A stretch of DNA of 55,866 nt from Aphanizomenon flos-aquae FACHB-1287 (GCF_014698755.1 NZ_JACJTO010000029.1:1-55866), one strand, 5' to 3'. Positions 37,406 to 46,791 are shown, counted from the first letter of the stretch. The notes: generated by a model not told the origin, from the letters alone. Numbers and translations are program-made.

Positions 37406-40400
37406 CTAATGAATACCGCAAAATGGATCACGTTCTTTATCAACTTCATTGGGTTGTAATTCCAATTCTGCACGATAAACACATCCTTCTTTTTCCAGAC
37501 ATTCTTGATTATTAGATGTCAAATAAGGAACTGTACCAGCGTGCATTCTTAATACTCCCATATTATCAAGAGTTACATGATATTGACAAGGATAATCTGT
37601 GATCATATCCGGTCTACTAAGTGTACCAATTCTAAGCCATTTTTTACTATTTGTATCACCATCAGTCTGATAAATATAGAATGTATGTTGACCACTTTGG
37701 GGAAATGGTGGCAAAGGTTTACTAATTAATCCTGTTCCTGGTTGCTTCACACCATCTTGTAAATAATGAAATGTTTTCATTAATTTACTATCACTATTAT
37801 TATTATCAACTGCAAATACTAAATGATAAGCATGGGGTTGATCAACTGTGGCTGACTCTAAAACATTAACAGCAATATCACCATCATTTAAGTTGTGTTG
37901 ATGATTTTCAATGGCGATATTCCATTTTAAATTGCCATCAATAAATAAAGTATTTTCAGTAGCTTTAGATATGACTGAATTAATATCAATACCAGGGGCA
38001 TCTATTAAATAATGAGGATTACCACGACATAGTAAAACACTAAATTGTAAAGCTTGATCAATCTCAAATTGAACTTTGATTTTTTTGAGAAATTCCTGTT
38101 CTTCCATACCTAATTTATCCATCAATATCTTACCATCAAAACTACCCCAGAGGCGAAAAGTTCCATTTTCATAATCTTGACGATGAATAATATTTGTTAA
38201 TTGCATTCCTTGCCAAGGTGTCCGCACTTTAGCAACAGTGTCCGAAGGTGCAAGTTGATATAGTTCTTGTCCAGCATTAAAAATGGCTAATGGTTCGTTA
38301 CTTTGGGTTTTGCGTTTAAAGTTACAAGGAAGATAATAAAATAGGTTTTTGACATCAATTTCTAATTGATTTGCACCTTTGCGTAACAGATTTTTAGATT
38401 CTTCAGGATCAAATCGAAAGCGACGCAGTTTTTCGGCATAACAAGCACCTGCGGAAGTGGCAAGTTTTGTAAATTCTAAAACAAAGGTAATTCGTTCTGG
38501 ATTCCAAACAAAATAGGGTGATTGACTAAATTCTTGATAAATTTGTTGTTGCACTAGATCAAGATTACAAGTTTTACCAGAAAGAATTAACCAGTCTACT
38601 TTTTGATTAGGTTCTGAATTGAGACGGCTTTCCATTAAGCCTTTAGCAATCCCAATTGCTTCTTTAATTGAGGAAGTTGCTGCCCGTTCAAATTGCTGAT
38701 GATCTAAAGTTAAAGAAATAGATTCAGAACTTCTAACTTGAAATTTAATCGAACTTTGTGCAAGTAATTCACCAATTTGTTGTTCATTTAAGGTGAAGGT
38801 TAATAAAGAACTATCTGTGGGTGGTTTTTGTCCTAATTTGAGTTTAGCAGCTTCCGCATGATCCCACAATGTGTAAAAGGTTTGTAGACGTTGGGTTGCT
38901 TGTTGCCAACGAGTTGGTAATACTTTTTCTGCCGTATCTAAAGCATCCTTAAAAGCAACATCACCTTCGGGATTTTCTTTATCTATACATTTTAATAAAC
39001 TACCAGTTTTAAATTTTCCGTCTTCTAAAAAACGGTCGTTTAATTCGGAGTTAATTAAGTCTTCTAATTTATCACTTTCGATATCACCTGTAGTAACTGC
39101 GGTGAGAAGAAAATCAGAGATTGCCACTTTTAATAGGCGGAAAATTCGCAAGGTAATTAATTCACCACCTAATTGTAAATGTCCTGAAGAACCCAATAAT
39201 TTAGGAGTGAGTTTATAGTAACGTCCTCCTAAACCTCTATCTTCATTATCTGCAAAGAAAGGTGTTTTATCTTCTAGAGTCAGTTCAATTAAAGCTAAGT
39301 CTGTTGTACCGCCACCAATATCTAAAACTAGAACATTTTGTGACCATTTATTACCATTTTGACGACAGCGAGTTTTAAAAGATTCAATCCCAATATTAAG
39401 ATTACCGCCAAATTCTCGCCAGAGGAAAAAGATAGCTACAGAAACCGCTTCATCATAAGCTGTTTGTACATCATCAATGCCTAATTCCTGCACTAATTGC
39501 TTAATTTCTTTGCGAACTACAGGAGGGGCGACGGTGGGATAGGTAACAACTGCTGTTAAAAAATCGCCTTCCGAAAATCTCCGTCTAGCCCGTTGACGAT
39601 AATCTTCTGTTAATTCAATTAATTGCGCCCAAGCTGCTTGAATGAGGCGATTAACTTGAATATTTTCTTCATCTTCTTCTAAGGTAATTGGGAAAAATCT
39701 ATCTTGACCAAAATAGCGTTTGGGTGAATGATGAAATCTGCTAATAATGTCTTTAATAGAAGCTGTTGTTCCTTGGGCTATGGCTTTTTTTCTATTATCT
39801 CTTGCGTCTCTACCCATGCGTAATTTTAAGGGGATTAATTGCGATACTTCCATTTCACTGGGAATTTCTGTACTACGTCGGTCAATATCTAAAACTACGG
39901 GAATTAAATTTTGTGATTCTAATGTGGGAACACGAAAAACTTCATGATATATAGCATAAAGTTTTTTACTCACAGCCCGCCGAAATCTATCACTTGTTCC
40001 TAAACATAATTCAATTTGGCGAATTGCTTCTAAAAATAATTCTTTGTTATCAGTTTCAAAAATTTCGCTTAATTGATCTGATTCTATTTCTAAGTTTCTG
40101 CTAATATCAGCTAAGAATTTTTCCCACTCACCACCGCTAACATCTGATAAGGCTAAATCTGAGGGAGAATTTAACCACTCAGCCATACGTTCTCTTAATC
40201 TCAGTTCTTGTTCTCTTGGTAAAACTTCCGCAATGGGAACTTCAATAGGGTCAAAAAGTGTCACTGTAGAGTTAGAAGTACCAAAATCTAAGGCTAACCA
40301 TCCGGGAAATCTTTTTCTTTGTTTTTCGTTGAGTTTCTCACTAAGTTGTTGACTTAAATTATTTAAATAGTGGTCAAATTGTGAAGTATTCATGGCTGGA

Positions 40401-40825
40401 TAATTTTTTGTAGATGAACTAGATGATTTTTCTAAATTGGGTATGAACCAAAGATCACATTCAGCACATACATGATTAGATATAGACAAATTTGGGTTTC
40501 CTGCAACGTCAGAATCAAAATATTCTACAATTACCTTTAAGGTACAATCAACTATTGTCATTAAAGGTGTATCTAGCTGACAGATATCTTGTCCTAATTG
40601 ACAAATATTAGAAATTTGTTTGGGTGTAACTGAGTTAAATTGTCTATAGCTACTTTGAATTTTTGCTGCTAATTGATATGGTGTACCTCTAACTATGCAG
40701 GTAATCCGAGAAATGTGGGGAATATTGCTTTTATTAGGGACAATTTGGATGGAGGGTAGATGCAACTGTGCGTTTTTTTTCATGCCTAATTTAAAGCTAG
40801 GTAGAAGTTGAATTTCCACAGGCAT
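37406..40825 (-). CDS. Giant Hsp70/actin-fold ATPase, SrfB-like
   Basis: This 1139-residue protein has an N-terminal beta-rich region with Cys pairs (about 1-130, HVCAECDLW), then an Hsp70/actin-type ATPase fold: phosphate-1 LALDFGTSNST at 178-188, phosphate-2 VLVLDIGGGTTDLALIEL, and adenosine-type LILSGKTCNLDLV. A beta-rich C-terminal region of about 330 residues follows. It resembles enterobacterial 'virulence factor SrfB' proteins in size and ATPase motifs. It should act with the dynamin-like GTPase encoded just upstream. Function is unknown; membrane or protein remodelling is inferred. Confidence 0.8.
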   Translation of the reverse strand: MPVEIQLLPSFKLGMKKNAQLHLPSIQIVPNKSNIPHISRITCIVRGTPYQLAAKIQSSYRQFNSVTPKQISNICQLGQDICQLDTPLMTIVDCTLKVIVEYFDSDVAGNPNLSISNHVCAECDLWFIPNLEKSSSSSTKNYPAMNTSQFDHYLNNLSQQLSEKLNEKQRKRFPGWLALDFGTSNSTVTLFDPIEVPIAEVLPREQELRLRERMAEWLNSPSDLALSDVSGGEWEKFLADISRNLEIESDQLSEIFETDNKELFLEAIRQIELCLGTSDRFRRAVSKKLYAIYHEVFRVPTLESQNLIPVVLDIDRRSTEIPSEMEVSQLIPLKLRMGRDARDNRKKAIAQGTTASIKDIISRFHHSPKRYFGQDRFFPITLEEDEENIQVNRLIQAAWAQLIELTEDYRQRARRRFSEGDFLTAVVTYPTVAPPVVRKEIKQLVQELGIDDVQTAYDEAVSVAIFFLWREFGGNLNIGIESFKTRCRQNGNKWSQNVLVLDIGGGTTDLALIELTLEDKTPFFADNEDRGLGGRYYKLTPKLLGSSGHLQLGGELITLRIFRLLKVAISDFLLTAVTTGDIESDKLEDLINSELNDRFLEDGKFKTGSLLKCIDKENPEGDVAFKDALDTAEKVLPTRWQQATQRLQTFYTLWDHAEAAKLKLGQKPPTDSSLLTFTLNEQQIGELLAQSSIKFQVRSSESISLTLDHQQFERAATSSIKEAIGIAKGLMESRLNSEPNQKVDWLILSGKTCNLDLVQQQIYQEFSQSPYFVWNPERITFVLEFTKLATSAGACYAEKLRRFRFDPEESKNLLRKGANQLEIDVKNLFYYLPCNFKRKTQSNEPLAIFNAGQELYQLAPSDTVAKVRTPWQGMQLTNIIHRQDYENGTFRLWGSFDGKILMDKLGMEEQEFLKKIKVQFEIDQALQFSVLLCRGNPHYLIDAPGIDINSVISKATENTLFIDGNLKWNIAIENHQHNLNDGDIAVNVLESATVDQPHAYHLVFAVDNNNSDSKLMKTFHYLQDGVKQPGTGLISKPLPPFPQSGQHTFYIYQTDGDTNSKKWLRIGTLSRPDMITDYPCQYHVTLDNMGVLRMHAGTVPYLTSNNQECLEKEGCVYRAELELQPNEVDKERDPFCGIH

Positions 40826-41033
40826 TTTTGATGTTCCTTTTTTTGTTTGTTAATGATTCATTGGTAGTGCATTCCCCTAAATTTATTTGATAACTACAGG
40901 TTTACTCTTTTCTAGTTTGGGTGTTTACAATCAGGTTCTTTAGCAAAAAGGCAAATGTTTAACAATTTGCAAGAATATGGATGAAATAAACCACCAAGGG
41001 ACGAAGAACAGGAAACAAGCAGGGTATTACTAA

Positions 41034-43592
41034 TTAAATATAGCTGAATAATTCAGTTTCATTAATTGTGGCAATATCGGTTAAAATTTCTAACCAAGCC
41101 GGAATGGCTAGTTCAGATTGTGAATCTCTTGCAGCAATATATCTTAGTAATGCTTCTTTTTTGGAAAGATTTTGCAAACTGGGAATAATTTGATCTAAAA
41201 TTCCATGGATTTCTATATTCACCTGCTGATTAATTTCACTCACATACTGCACTAGGTGAAGACTAGCACTAGCGGTAATTTCATCTCGTAATCGTAATAC
41301 GAAAAGTTGATGATTGATGCTTCTAGACTGGTTTTGATTCCTAGCTGGTGACCAATCAAAAATTTGTCCTACACTATGTTTTTCATCTTGTCTGGCTAGG
41401 GGAAAAATACTTTCTGCTTTGATATTTTGATCATGATTATTGATTTCCCCAATAATAGCTTCTTTCCATTGGCGAGGATCACATCCTAATAACAGTTTAT
41501 AAAATAAATCGGCTTCTTCAAGTCCAAATTTTGCTTCAATTTCTTGTTCCATTTCTGGCTGAAGAATGTCTTGCAATTTTTCCCGTTCTAAGGTGATTTT
41601 ATGTGCCAATGAACTTAATAAGTCTATCACGGCTTGACGAATGCGATCGCTGGCAAAATTTTCCAGTTCTTTGATTGTTTTCTCAAAGGTCGGATAAAAG
41701 TCATCACTCTTAGTGGGGAGGGAAGTATTCACCCGATTTCCTCTATCAAATAATTTCCCCGCTGCACCTTTAAATTCAGCTAAGGTAATTATACCATTTT
41801 GGACTTTATTAAATAGTAATGTCCACTGACTCCAATTCAAAATTCTCAAGGTTAGTTCATCTTTAATGACATCACTAACTACCACTCCTCGGCGATCTTT
41901 TAGTTGTTCTTTACCTAAATCTTTTTGGAAGTTTCTGTAGGTTTTATCTAGATTTTCTATAGCTGTTCTCAATTCCATTAAAACCGGAGTATCAATGGTG
42001 GGTATCCCTTGTTCGTGAATTTCGGTAATAATTTCCTTGAGATATTCTTGTTGTTGACGAATCACATCAGCAATCCGAGAGGTATCTTCATATAATTGCT
42101 TTAAACCGTGATTAGCAACATGATTTTGAATCAATTCTCTTAATTTACTAATACCACCATCTTGAGCAAAATAACCCAATTGTCTACCTAATTGATTGCG
42201 TCCATCTGTTGCTAATAAAGCTTCACTTAAACTACCCCATTTTTGTTGTAATTTTTTCGGTCTTTCCAGATAATCTGGATAATCTAAATTGGCGAGAAAT
42301 TCTTCAGAACCTGCTTTAACTTGACTAGAACGTTTGGCTAATTCCGCCAGTCCTAATAATGGTGATAATAAAACAATTCTGTCTTTTTGAGTAGTAAATG
42401 CTTCAGCCCCATCAATAATGGTTTTGAGAACTTTCAATTTTTGGAAAACGGTATTTGTTTGTAAGGGTTGAAAATCCGATGGATTATTAACTAATAAATC
42501 TAGTTCTCTTTCCCCACCTTCACTATCTAAAGGTAATTGATCAAAACGTCCCACACCCACAAGAATTAAATCCTTGAGGTCTTGTCCTGGACGCTGTTGC
42601 TGCATCATTGTAAAAATTTTATTGGCGCGATCGCTCCCCGGTGATTTACCATTAAGTAAGACTAAAATTGTCTGTACCTGTGCCAATTCTCGCAATGATA
42701 AAAATGTATCTCTAGTTCCAGAATTAGCCGCACCCAACCCTGGAAAATCTAACAGAACAAATTCTTCTGCACCGGTAACATCCCAAATTTCTCGTGATAT
42801 TTTCACATCAATATCAACGCGACGAATTAAGAGAAAACTATTTTGTAATAATTGCGTTCCTAATATTTGAGGGGCGTTAGGTAAGCGGATATTTGCTGGT
42901 GGTAAATCCTCAAATTTGAGAGATTGAATCACCATGGGCATTTCTGCCAGTTGTAAACCTTCACGGGCGGTGATACCATCAATTTGGTAAAAACGACCGC
43001 ATAAAGCCTCACCATAAGCCTGATAAGCCCGCAAAAATAACACCAACTCCCGCACTAAATAGCGCAATTCTAAATTACTGGAACTTTTCCAAACTTCTTC
43101 ACACCAAATACTAATATCTTTACCGGTTTTAATTTTAGCTACCTGTAAAGATGCCACCCCAGCGGACATAGCGCGATGGTTTGCTTCTTTCAGCATGAAG
43201 TGTAAGCACTCATTTACCCCCTCATGAGATAAATATTCTATCGTGTAATTTTCTACTTGAGTAGTTGTAAAACTATCCTGGGATTTCACATGAATAGCAG
43301 TGATATTACCGGTGGTGGGATTTTCACTTACGGGTAAAGCGTCTGCATAACCAATTAGACTACCTAGCAGCAAACTTTTACCGCTGCTAAATTCCCCCAT
43401 TACGCCGATTTTTACCGGGGAGGTGGCCAGTTCTACAGTTTTCTCAGCAGCCTCTCGCAGCCGCAACAGACAATCATCAAGACTAGTGGGAACCCAATCT
43501 TCCTCTTGGGAAGGGCGTTGGGGAACTGAGTCAATTTTGCGAAGGATAAATTCACCGTACTCTTTCAATCGTGCCAGTTTGTCTGGTTCCAT
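41034..43592 (-). CDS. Dynamin-like large GTPase, SrfC/Virul_Fac-like
   Basis: This 852-residue protein has P-loop G1 VMGEFSSGKSLLLGSLIG at 65-82, a switch region ENPTTGNITAI (G2 Thr), G3 LLDFPGLGAAN, and a long helical C-terminal half (residues 480-840). This is the layout of bacterial dynamin-like proteins and of the putative virulence factors called SrfC. The G4 motif is not canonical (VGVGRFDQ). It likely uses GTP hydrolysis for membrane or scaffold remodelling. It is the first gene of a three-gene operon; the gap to the Hsp70-like gene is 208 bp. HIP1 sites at 41643 and 42628. Confidence 0.82.
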   Translation of the reverse strand: MEPDKLARLKEYGEFILRKIDSVPQRPSQEEDWVPTSLDDCLLRLREAAEKTVELATSPVKIGVMGEFSSGKSLLLGSLIGYADALPVSENPTTGNITAIHVKSQDSFTTTQVENYTIEYLSHEGVNECLHFMLKEANHRAMSAGVASLQVAKIKTGKDISIWCEEVWKSSSNLELRYLVRELVLFLRAYQAYGEALCGRFYQIDGITAREGLQLAEMPMVIQSLKFEDLPPANIRLPNAPQILGTQLLQNSFLLIRRVDIDVKISREIWDVTGAEEFVLLDFPGLGAANSGTRDTFLSLRELAQVQTILVLLNGKSPGSDRANKIFTMMQQQRPGQDLKDLILVGVGRFDQLPLDSEGGERELDLLVNNPSDFQPLQTNTVFQKLKVLKTIIDGAEAFTTQKDRIVLLSPLLGLAELAKRSSQVKAGSEEFLANLDYPDYLERPKKLQQKWGSLSEALLATDGRNQLGRQLGYFAQDGGISKLRELIQNHVANHGLKQLYEDTSRIADVIRQQQEYLKEIITEIHEQGIPTIDTPVLMELRTAIENLDKTYRNFQKDLGKEQLKDRRGVVVSDVIKDELTLRILNWSQWTLLFNKVQNGIITLAEFKGAAGKLFDRGNRVNTSLPTKSDDFYPTFEKTIKELENFASDRIRQAVIDLLSSLAHKITLEREKLQDILQPEMEQEIEAKFGLEEADLFYKLLLGCDPRQWKEAIIGEINNHDQNIKAESIFPLARQDEKHSVGQIFDWSPARNQNQSRSINHQLFVLRLRDEITASASLHLVQYVSEINQQVNIEIHGILDQIIPSLQNLSKKEALLRYIAARDSQSELAIPAWLEILTDIATINETELFSYI

Positions 43593-43931
43593 AGAGTAGT
43601 CTTTCGTTTGAGTTCGTTTTCACAACTGGGTTATAACACAAAACCTAAAAATTATGCCTATTTATGCAACGAAAACCGACAAGACGCAAGACTCAAGCGG
43701 TAATTTCTCTTTCTATTCTAGGGTTGATCTTTAATTTTTTCCGAACGGTTATGGCTGTATCTAATTGTAGTGCTGTAATAACCTGTAAATTGTTATTCGT
43801 AAAAAACCAAACTTCCCTCGAGGTTCGTTTAAAATCTCCCAATGCCATAAGGTGACTACAGAAAATTCTACCACAATAGTTGAAAAGCCATCCTAGAAAA
43901 ACGGGGCTTGTGTTCCATGTTTTTGGTTATC
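43593..43931. other. Intergenic region upstream of the GTPase gene
   Basis: Contains the probable promoter of the leftward GTPase operon. The short plus-strand open frame at 43664-43855 shows no recognisable features and I do not support it as a gene. Confidence 0.4.
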
Positions 43932-44030
43932 TTACAGCGTTTTCCGACAAAGTTGAATGATCAAACTCTTGTGGTGCGGGCATCTTGCCCGCTAGATATG
44001 TACCTTATAACACCAGGAAATGCTGTAGCA
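43932..44030 (+). repeat. MITE-like palindromic repeat, copy D
   Basis: Starts TTACAGCGTTTTCCGACAAA and ends CAGGAAATGCTGTAGCA, with interior GTGGTGCGGGCATCTTGCCC and GCTAGATATGTACCTTATAA. It abuts the stop codon of the gp25-like gene (2 bp away), so it separates that gene from anything that once followed. Confidence 0.87.
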
Positions 44031-44032
44031 TT

Positions 44033-44473
44033 TTAATTGGGGGCTTGGAGATAAAATGGATAAACGAAACTTTTGGAATCATGGGAGTTTTTAATTTGAT
44101 ATTGAATCACAATATTTAATTTTCCCTGATTAGGATCAGATTTTTTCGTTAACTGAGATGATGCTACTTCTACGTATACACCTATAAGATTAATACGCGG
44201 TTCCCACCGTTCTAATGCTTCTGTAACATATAAACGAATGAGTAATAAGGTTTCAGTATTCATGGGTGCAAAAATGAGTTCGTCTAACCGTGACCCAAAA
44301 TCTGGTCTGTAGAGTCGTTCACCCCATTTAGTAGCGAGAATCAGTCGCATTGACTCTTCTATATTATAAGTGTTAGCACTAAGGTGGAGATTAGATTGAA
44401 TATTAACTCGTAGTGGAAAGGATAATCCTTGTCCTACATAATCAGGGGGTTGGTCATTAATAAGTTCTGGCAT
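44033..44473 (-). CDS. gp25-like contractile-injection baseplate protein
   Basis: This 146-residue GPW/gp25 family protein has GLSFPLRVN near the start, the central signature RLILATKWGERLYRPDFGSRLDELIF, and a C-terminal strand NIVIQYQIKN. gp25 is the lysozyme-like wedge protein of phage T4 and of contractile injection systems (T6SS, eCIS), where it nucleates the sheath on the baseplate. No other tail, sheath or spike gene is visible here. It is followed by a MITE and preceded by the DUF4157 effector array, supporting an eCIS rather than a phage origin. Confidence 0.85.
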   Translation of the reverse strand: MPELINDQPPDYVGQGLSFPLRVNIQSNLHLSANTYNIEESMRLILATKWGERLYRPDFGSRLDELIFAPMNTETLLLIRLYVTEALERWEPRINLIGVYVEVASSQLTKKSDPNQGKLNIVIQYQIKNSHDSKSFVYPFYLQAPN

Positions 44474-44591
44474 GATTACAGAATCCGTATTGAAAAGCTA
44501 AGATTTTACTTAAATCATTAATTTAATTATCTTAAATCATTTGTGACACACAAAATGATCTACTCATGTGAGTCATTTGTGTACTAAGTTG

Positions 44592-44760
44592 TTATACTTT
44601 CTTCATGTTTAACCAGCCAAAAACTTGCGAAGCTGTAAGCTCTAAATCTAGCTGGGGATAGACAGGAAGAACTTGATTTTCCTGACCAAGACTCGGCTGT
44701 TGCTGTGGCTGCAACAACAAAATACTTAGATTATCCGGGTCAATGAACCAACGGATGTGT
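44592..44760 (-). pseudogene. C-terminal remnant of a second Uma2-family gene
   Basis: On the minus strand the frame from 44760 to TAA at 44592 reads IRWFIDPDNLSILLLQP, then VLPVYPQLDLELTASQVFGWL and MKKV. This matches Uma2 proteins, which end with a WIVDP...VL..L..... LP.L.L...E.F pattern. An in-frame stop lies directly upstream (44761-44763), so only the tail survives. It sits between gp25 and the first toxin cassette. Confidence 0.6.
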
Positions 44761-44799
44761 TAGAGGTCGCGTCACACACCGAAACATCCCTTCAATGTG

Positions 44800-44825
44800 G
44801 TGCGTTACATTTTATTAACGCACCT
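44800..44825. repeat. GGTGCGTTAC hairpin, copy 1
   Basis: GGTGCGTTACATTTTATTAA followed by CGCACC: an inverted repeat with a GGTGCGTTA/TTAACGCACC stem. Identical or near-identical copies lie at 46318-46342, 51373-51398 and 54225-54250, each at a boundary between toxin cassettes. Confidence 0.75.
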
Positions 44826-44878
44826 TACAAGATCAGGAATCCCACATTCTTCGGTAACCGTGATCATTGGCTAGATTG

Positions 44879-45316
44879 CTACCGATTAATCTTTTTCAAA
44901 TCGGATAATCGAAACCATGTTGGATCTGTATAGTTATTACCCACCACTGTCACTTTAACTTGATCGCCAATGGATATTTCTCGATCACGAGTTTCATTCG
45001 TTTGACTTGAAAATTTTAGCTCTTTGACTGGAAGGTTTAATGCTACGTTAGCTGGTTCGGTTTTTTCAACTTTGACAGTTATGTACGTATAGTTATTTTT
45101 CACCTTGACTGTTTTACTGCGATCTGCAATATTAAACTGTGTAACTGTTCCCGTTACTTCAAACCTCACATTAGGGATATCCTCCGTTGGCATCACTATA
45201 ATCCTTTTTGATGATTGGTAAGTTTTCCGTAATGGGTGTACTTCGACTTGCTCTGGAGACTGAGAACACCCTATCAAAATTGCAGCTAGAAACGTATAAA
45301 TACTTGTTTTGTTCAT
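44879..45316 (-). CDS. Lipoprotein, candidate immunity protein 1
   Basis: This 145-residue protein has a lipoprotein signal (YTFLAAILIGCSQ, Cys at the lipobox). The mature part is beta-rich with a possible OB-like pattern (VRFEVTGTVTQFNI, TYITVKVEKTEPANV, IGDQVKVTVVGN). It starts 9 bp after the stop of the papain-like toxin fragment and probably was co-transcribed with it. A periplasm-facing lipoprotein in this position is a candidate immunity protein; not proven. I do not recognise the family. Confidence 0.65.
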   Translation of the reverse strand: MNKTSIYTFLAAILIGCSQSPEQVEVHPLRKTYQSSKRIIVMPTEDIPNVRFEVTGTVTQFNIADRSKTVKVKNNYTYITVKVEKTEPANVALNLPVKELKFSSQTNETRDREISIGDQVKVTVVGNNYTDPTWFRLSDLKKINR

Positions 45317-45325
45317 AGGGATTAC

Positions 45326-45661
45326 TTACTCATGGCGTTCACCTGATTTCAGCGGTGCTACCGTTACAGATTTGTCGCCCCTCTTTTTCATTTGATAAAG
45401 GTCTTTATAGAGAGCATTCGGTAGACAAATTCCCCACGACGATCCACTAGGTGCAACCTGACCTGCACTACGGATAGACTCCACAGCAAAAGTTGTGCAA
45501 TTGAATGTATAGAGGTTGTAGTTTGCACTACGTTTTGAGTTCACGTATGATATCAAAGAACCAACCTGAGTTAGTGTCAGATCATACTCCTTTGTCACAT
45601 TAGGATCATGCGCTGTATCTGGTTCTTCAACTCGCCCTGGTACATTTTTCATTGGATTCAT
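45326..45661 (-). pseudogene. Papain-like C-terminal toxin tail (cassette 1)
   Basis: The frame encodes NPMKNVPGRVEEPDTAHD, then NLYTFNCTTFAVESIRSAG. The NC-TFA motif marks a permuted papain-like (NlpC/LRAT-related) hydrolase found at the C-terminus of many DUF4157 proteins. The frame continues upstream of the ATG as GAGASNNPAHTGFSMNPMKN, in a different frame from the DUF4157 part, and the two are separated by a C6/G6 run at 45745-45750. So this is the C-terminal half of a frameshifted fusion rather than a separate gene. Confidence 0.7.
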
Positions 45662-46149
45662 TGAGAATCCTGTATGTGCTGGATTGTTACTTGCTCCCGC
45701 ACCTGGAGTTTGTCCGTGATCAATCCTTTGTTGTTCTGTGGTGTGGGGGGAGGTGAAGGCTTCTTTGATAGCGATCGCTGCACCACCCCTTCATTCTGCT
45801 GTACAACATGAGTCAATTCATGGGCAATTAACTCCTGTCCCCCTCGACTCCCAGGATCATATTCCCCACCTCTAAAGAACACATCTTGCCCTGTGGTAAA
45901 TGCTCTTGCCTGAATTGATTGATTCAATTGGTCAGATACTGCATCATTGTGAACTTTTACTTGGCTAAAATCTACACCTCCAAAGGCTTTTTCCATCGGT
46001 TGTCGGATGTTTTCATCTAATGGCTGTCCGCTACCCCTTGCCCCTTGAATACTAGTTTCTAGATTAGGTGTTGCGGCTATTTCCCCTTTCAGAGATTTAC
46101 CTTGAAGTTGTTCTTCCTCAAACAGCGCTTCCTGGCGTTGAATGAATGA
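45658..46149 (-). pseudogene. DUF4157 module of cassette 1, truncated and frameshifted
   Basis: Reading down the minus strand, the frame opens after a TGA at 46150-46152 and gives RQEALFEEEQLQGKSLKGEI, GARGSGQPLDENIRQPMEKA, SQVKVHNDAVSDQLNQSI and the metallopeptidase-like motif HELTHVVQQNEG, then PSPPPTPQNNKGLITDK and a stop. DUF4157 is the N-terminal module of eCIS-associated effectors. There is no start codon in the open part except internal Met codons, and the remains of the N-terminus (NETQQTQPIKQPIHPTSN) lie in another frame at about 46150-46250. A HIP1 site lies at 45770. Confidence 0.75.
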
Positions 46150-46317
46150 TCACCGCGTTGAGGAATATGTCCGGCGCTGGGGCATTTGGGTTAGAAGTGG
46201 GGTGAATGGGTTGCTTGATGGGTTGGGTTTGTTGGGTTTCGTTCACAGCAATGCCTTATCACTCTTGGCTAGGTATGTTAATAATCACATAACACACTGA
46301 AACATTTCATCAATTTG

Positions 46318-46342
46318 GTGCGTTAACGAAGTGTAACGCACC
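46318..46342. repeat. GGTGCGTTA hairpin, copy 2
   Basis: GGTGCGTTAACGAAGTGTAA followed by CGCACC, a variant of the hairpin at 44800, 51373 and 54225. A HIP1 octamer follows at 46351. Confidence 0.6.
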
Positions 46343-46359
46343 CTACAAGAGCGATCGCA

Positions 46360-46791
46360 CTATTTCATGATATTTCCATTGCTATCAAAGTTTTGATTTA
46401 TTTCTGAACCATCAGTTTTAATCATATTTCTGGTTTTTAATTTTCGGTTATCCCAATAGATATATTTATCTTGCCACTCCAATTTGCCATCAAGGTATTT
46501 TTCAAATCGTTCAAGTTGTTTACTACTGTTGTAGTATCCCACATAATATGACTGACGTTTTTGTGCCTCTTCTTGAGAAATAGGTTCTACAGGCACAAAA
46601 GGAATTTGGTAGGATGTCCAACTTCCATAATAAATAACCGAGTTTGTCGGAGGAGTATCGGTACTGCTTTTCATCCTAGTGTCCAGATTTTGTGAAAATG
46701 TACATCCATTCAAACTAGGCACTGCAACAGCCATGATTACTAATAACGTAATAGGGAATAGAATTGTGTTAGCCTTTTTGTAAATTATCAC
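46360..46791 (-). CDS. Small lipoprotein in the toxin island
   Basis: This 143-residue protein has a signal peptide and lipobox (LLVIMAVAVPSLNGC). The mature part has repeated Tyr/Lys patterns such as YYVGYYNSSKQLERFEKYLDGKLEWQDKYIYWDN, reminiscent of the MORN-like or YD 'toxin-antitoxin repeat' segments (YYNSNGKLE) of small exported proteins. Possibly an immunity or accessory protein. It lies between cassette 1 and cassette 2, 204 bp from the CdiI-like gene. Confidence 0.65.
   Translation of the reverse strand: MIIYKKANTILFPITLLVIMAVAVPSLNGCTFSQNLDTRMKSSTDTPPTNSVIYYGSWTSYQIPFVPVEPISQEEAQKRQSYYVGYYNSSKQLERFEKYLDGKLEWQDKYIYWDNRKLKTRNMIKTDGSEINQNFDSNGNIMK

Noticed and set aside
43664-43855. 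Short plus-strand frame upstream of the GTPase gene
   Set aside because: No ribosome site of note, no recognisable domain, and it covers the likely promoter of the opposite gene.
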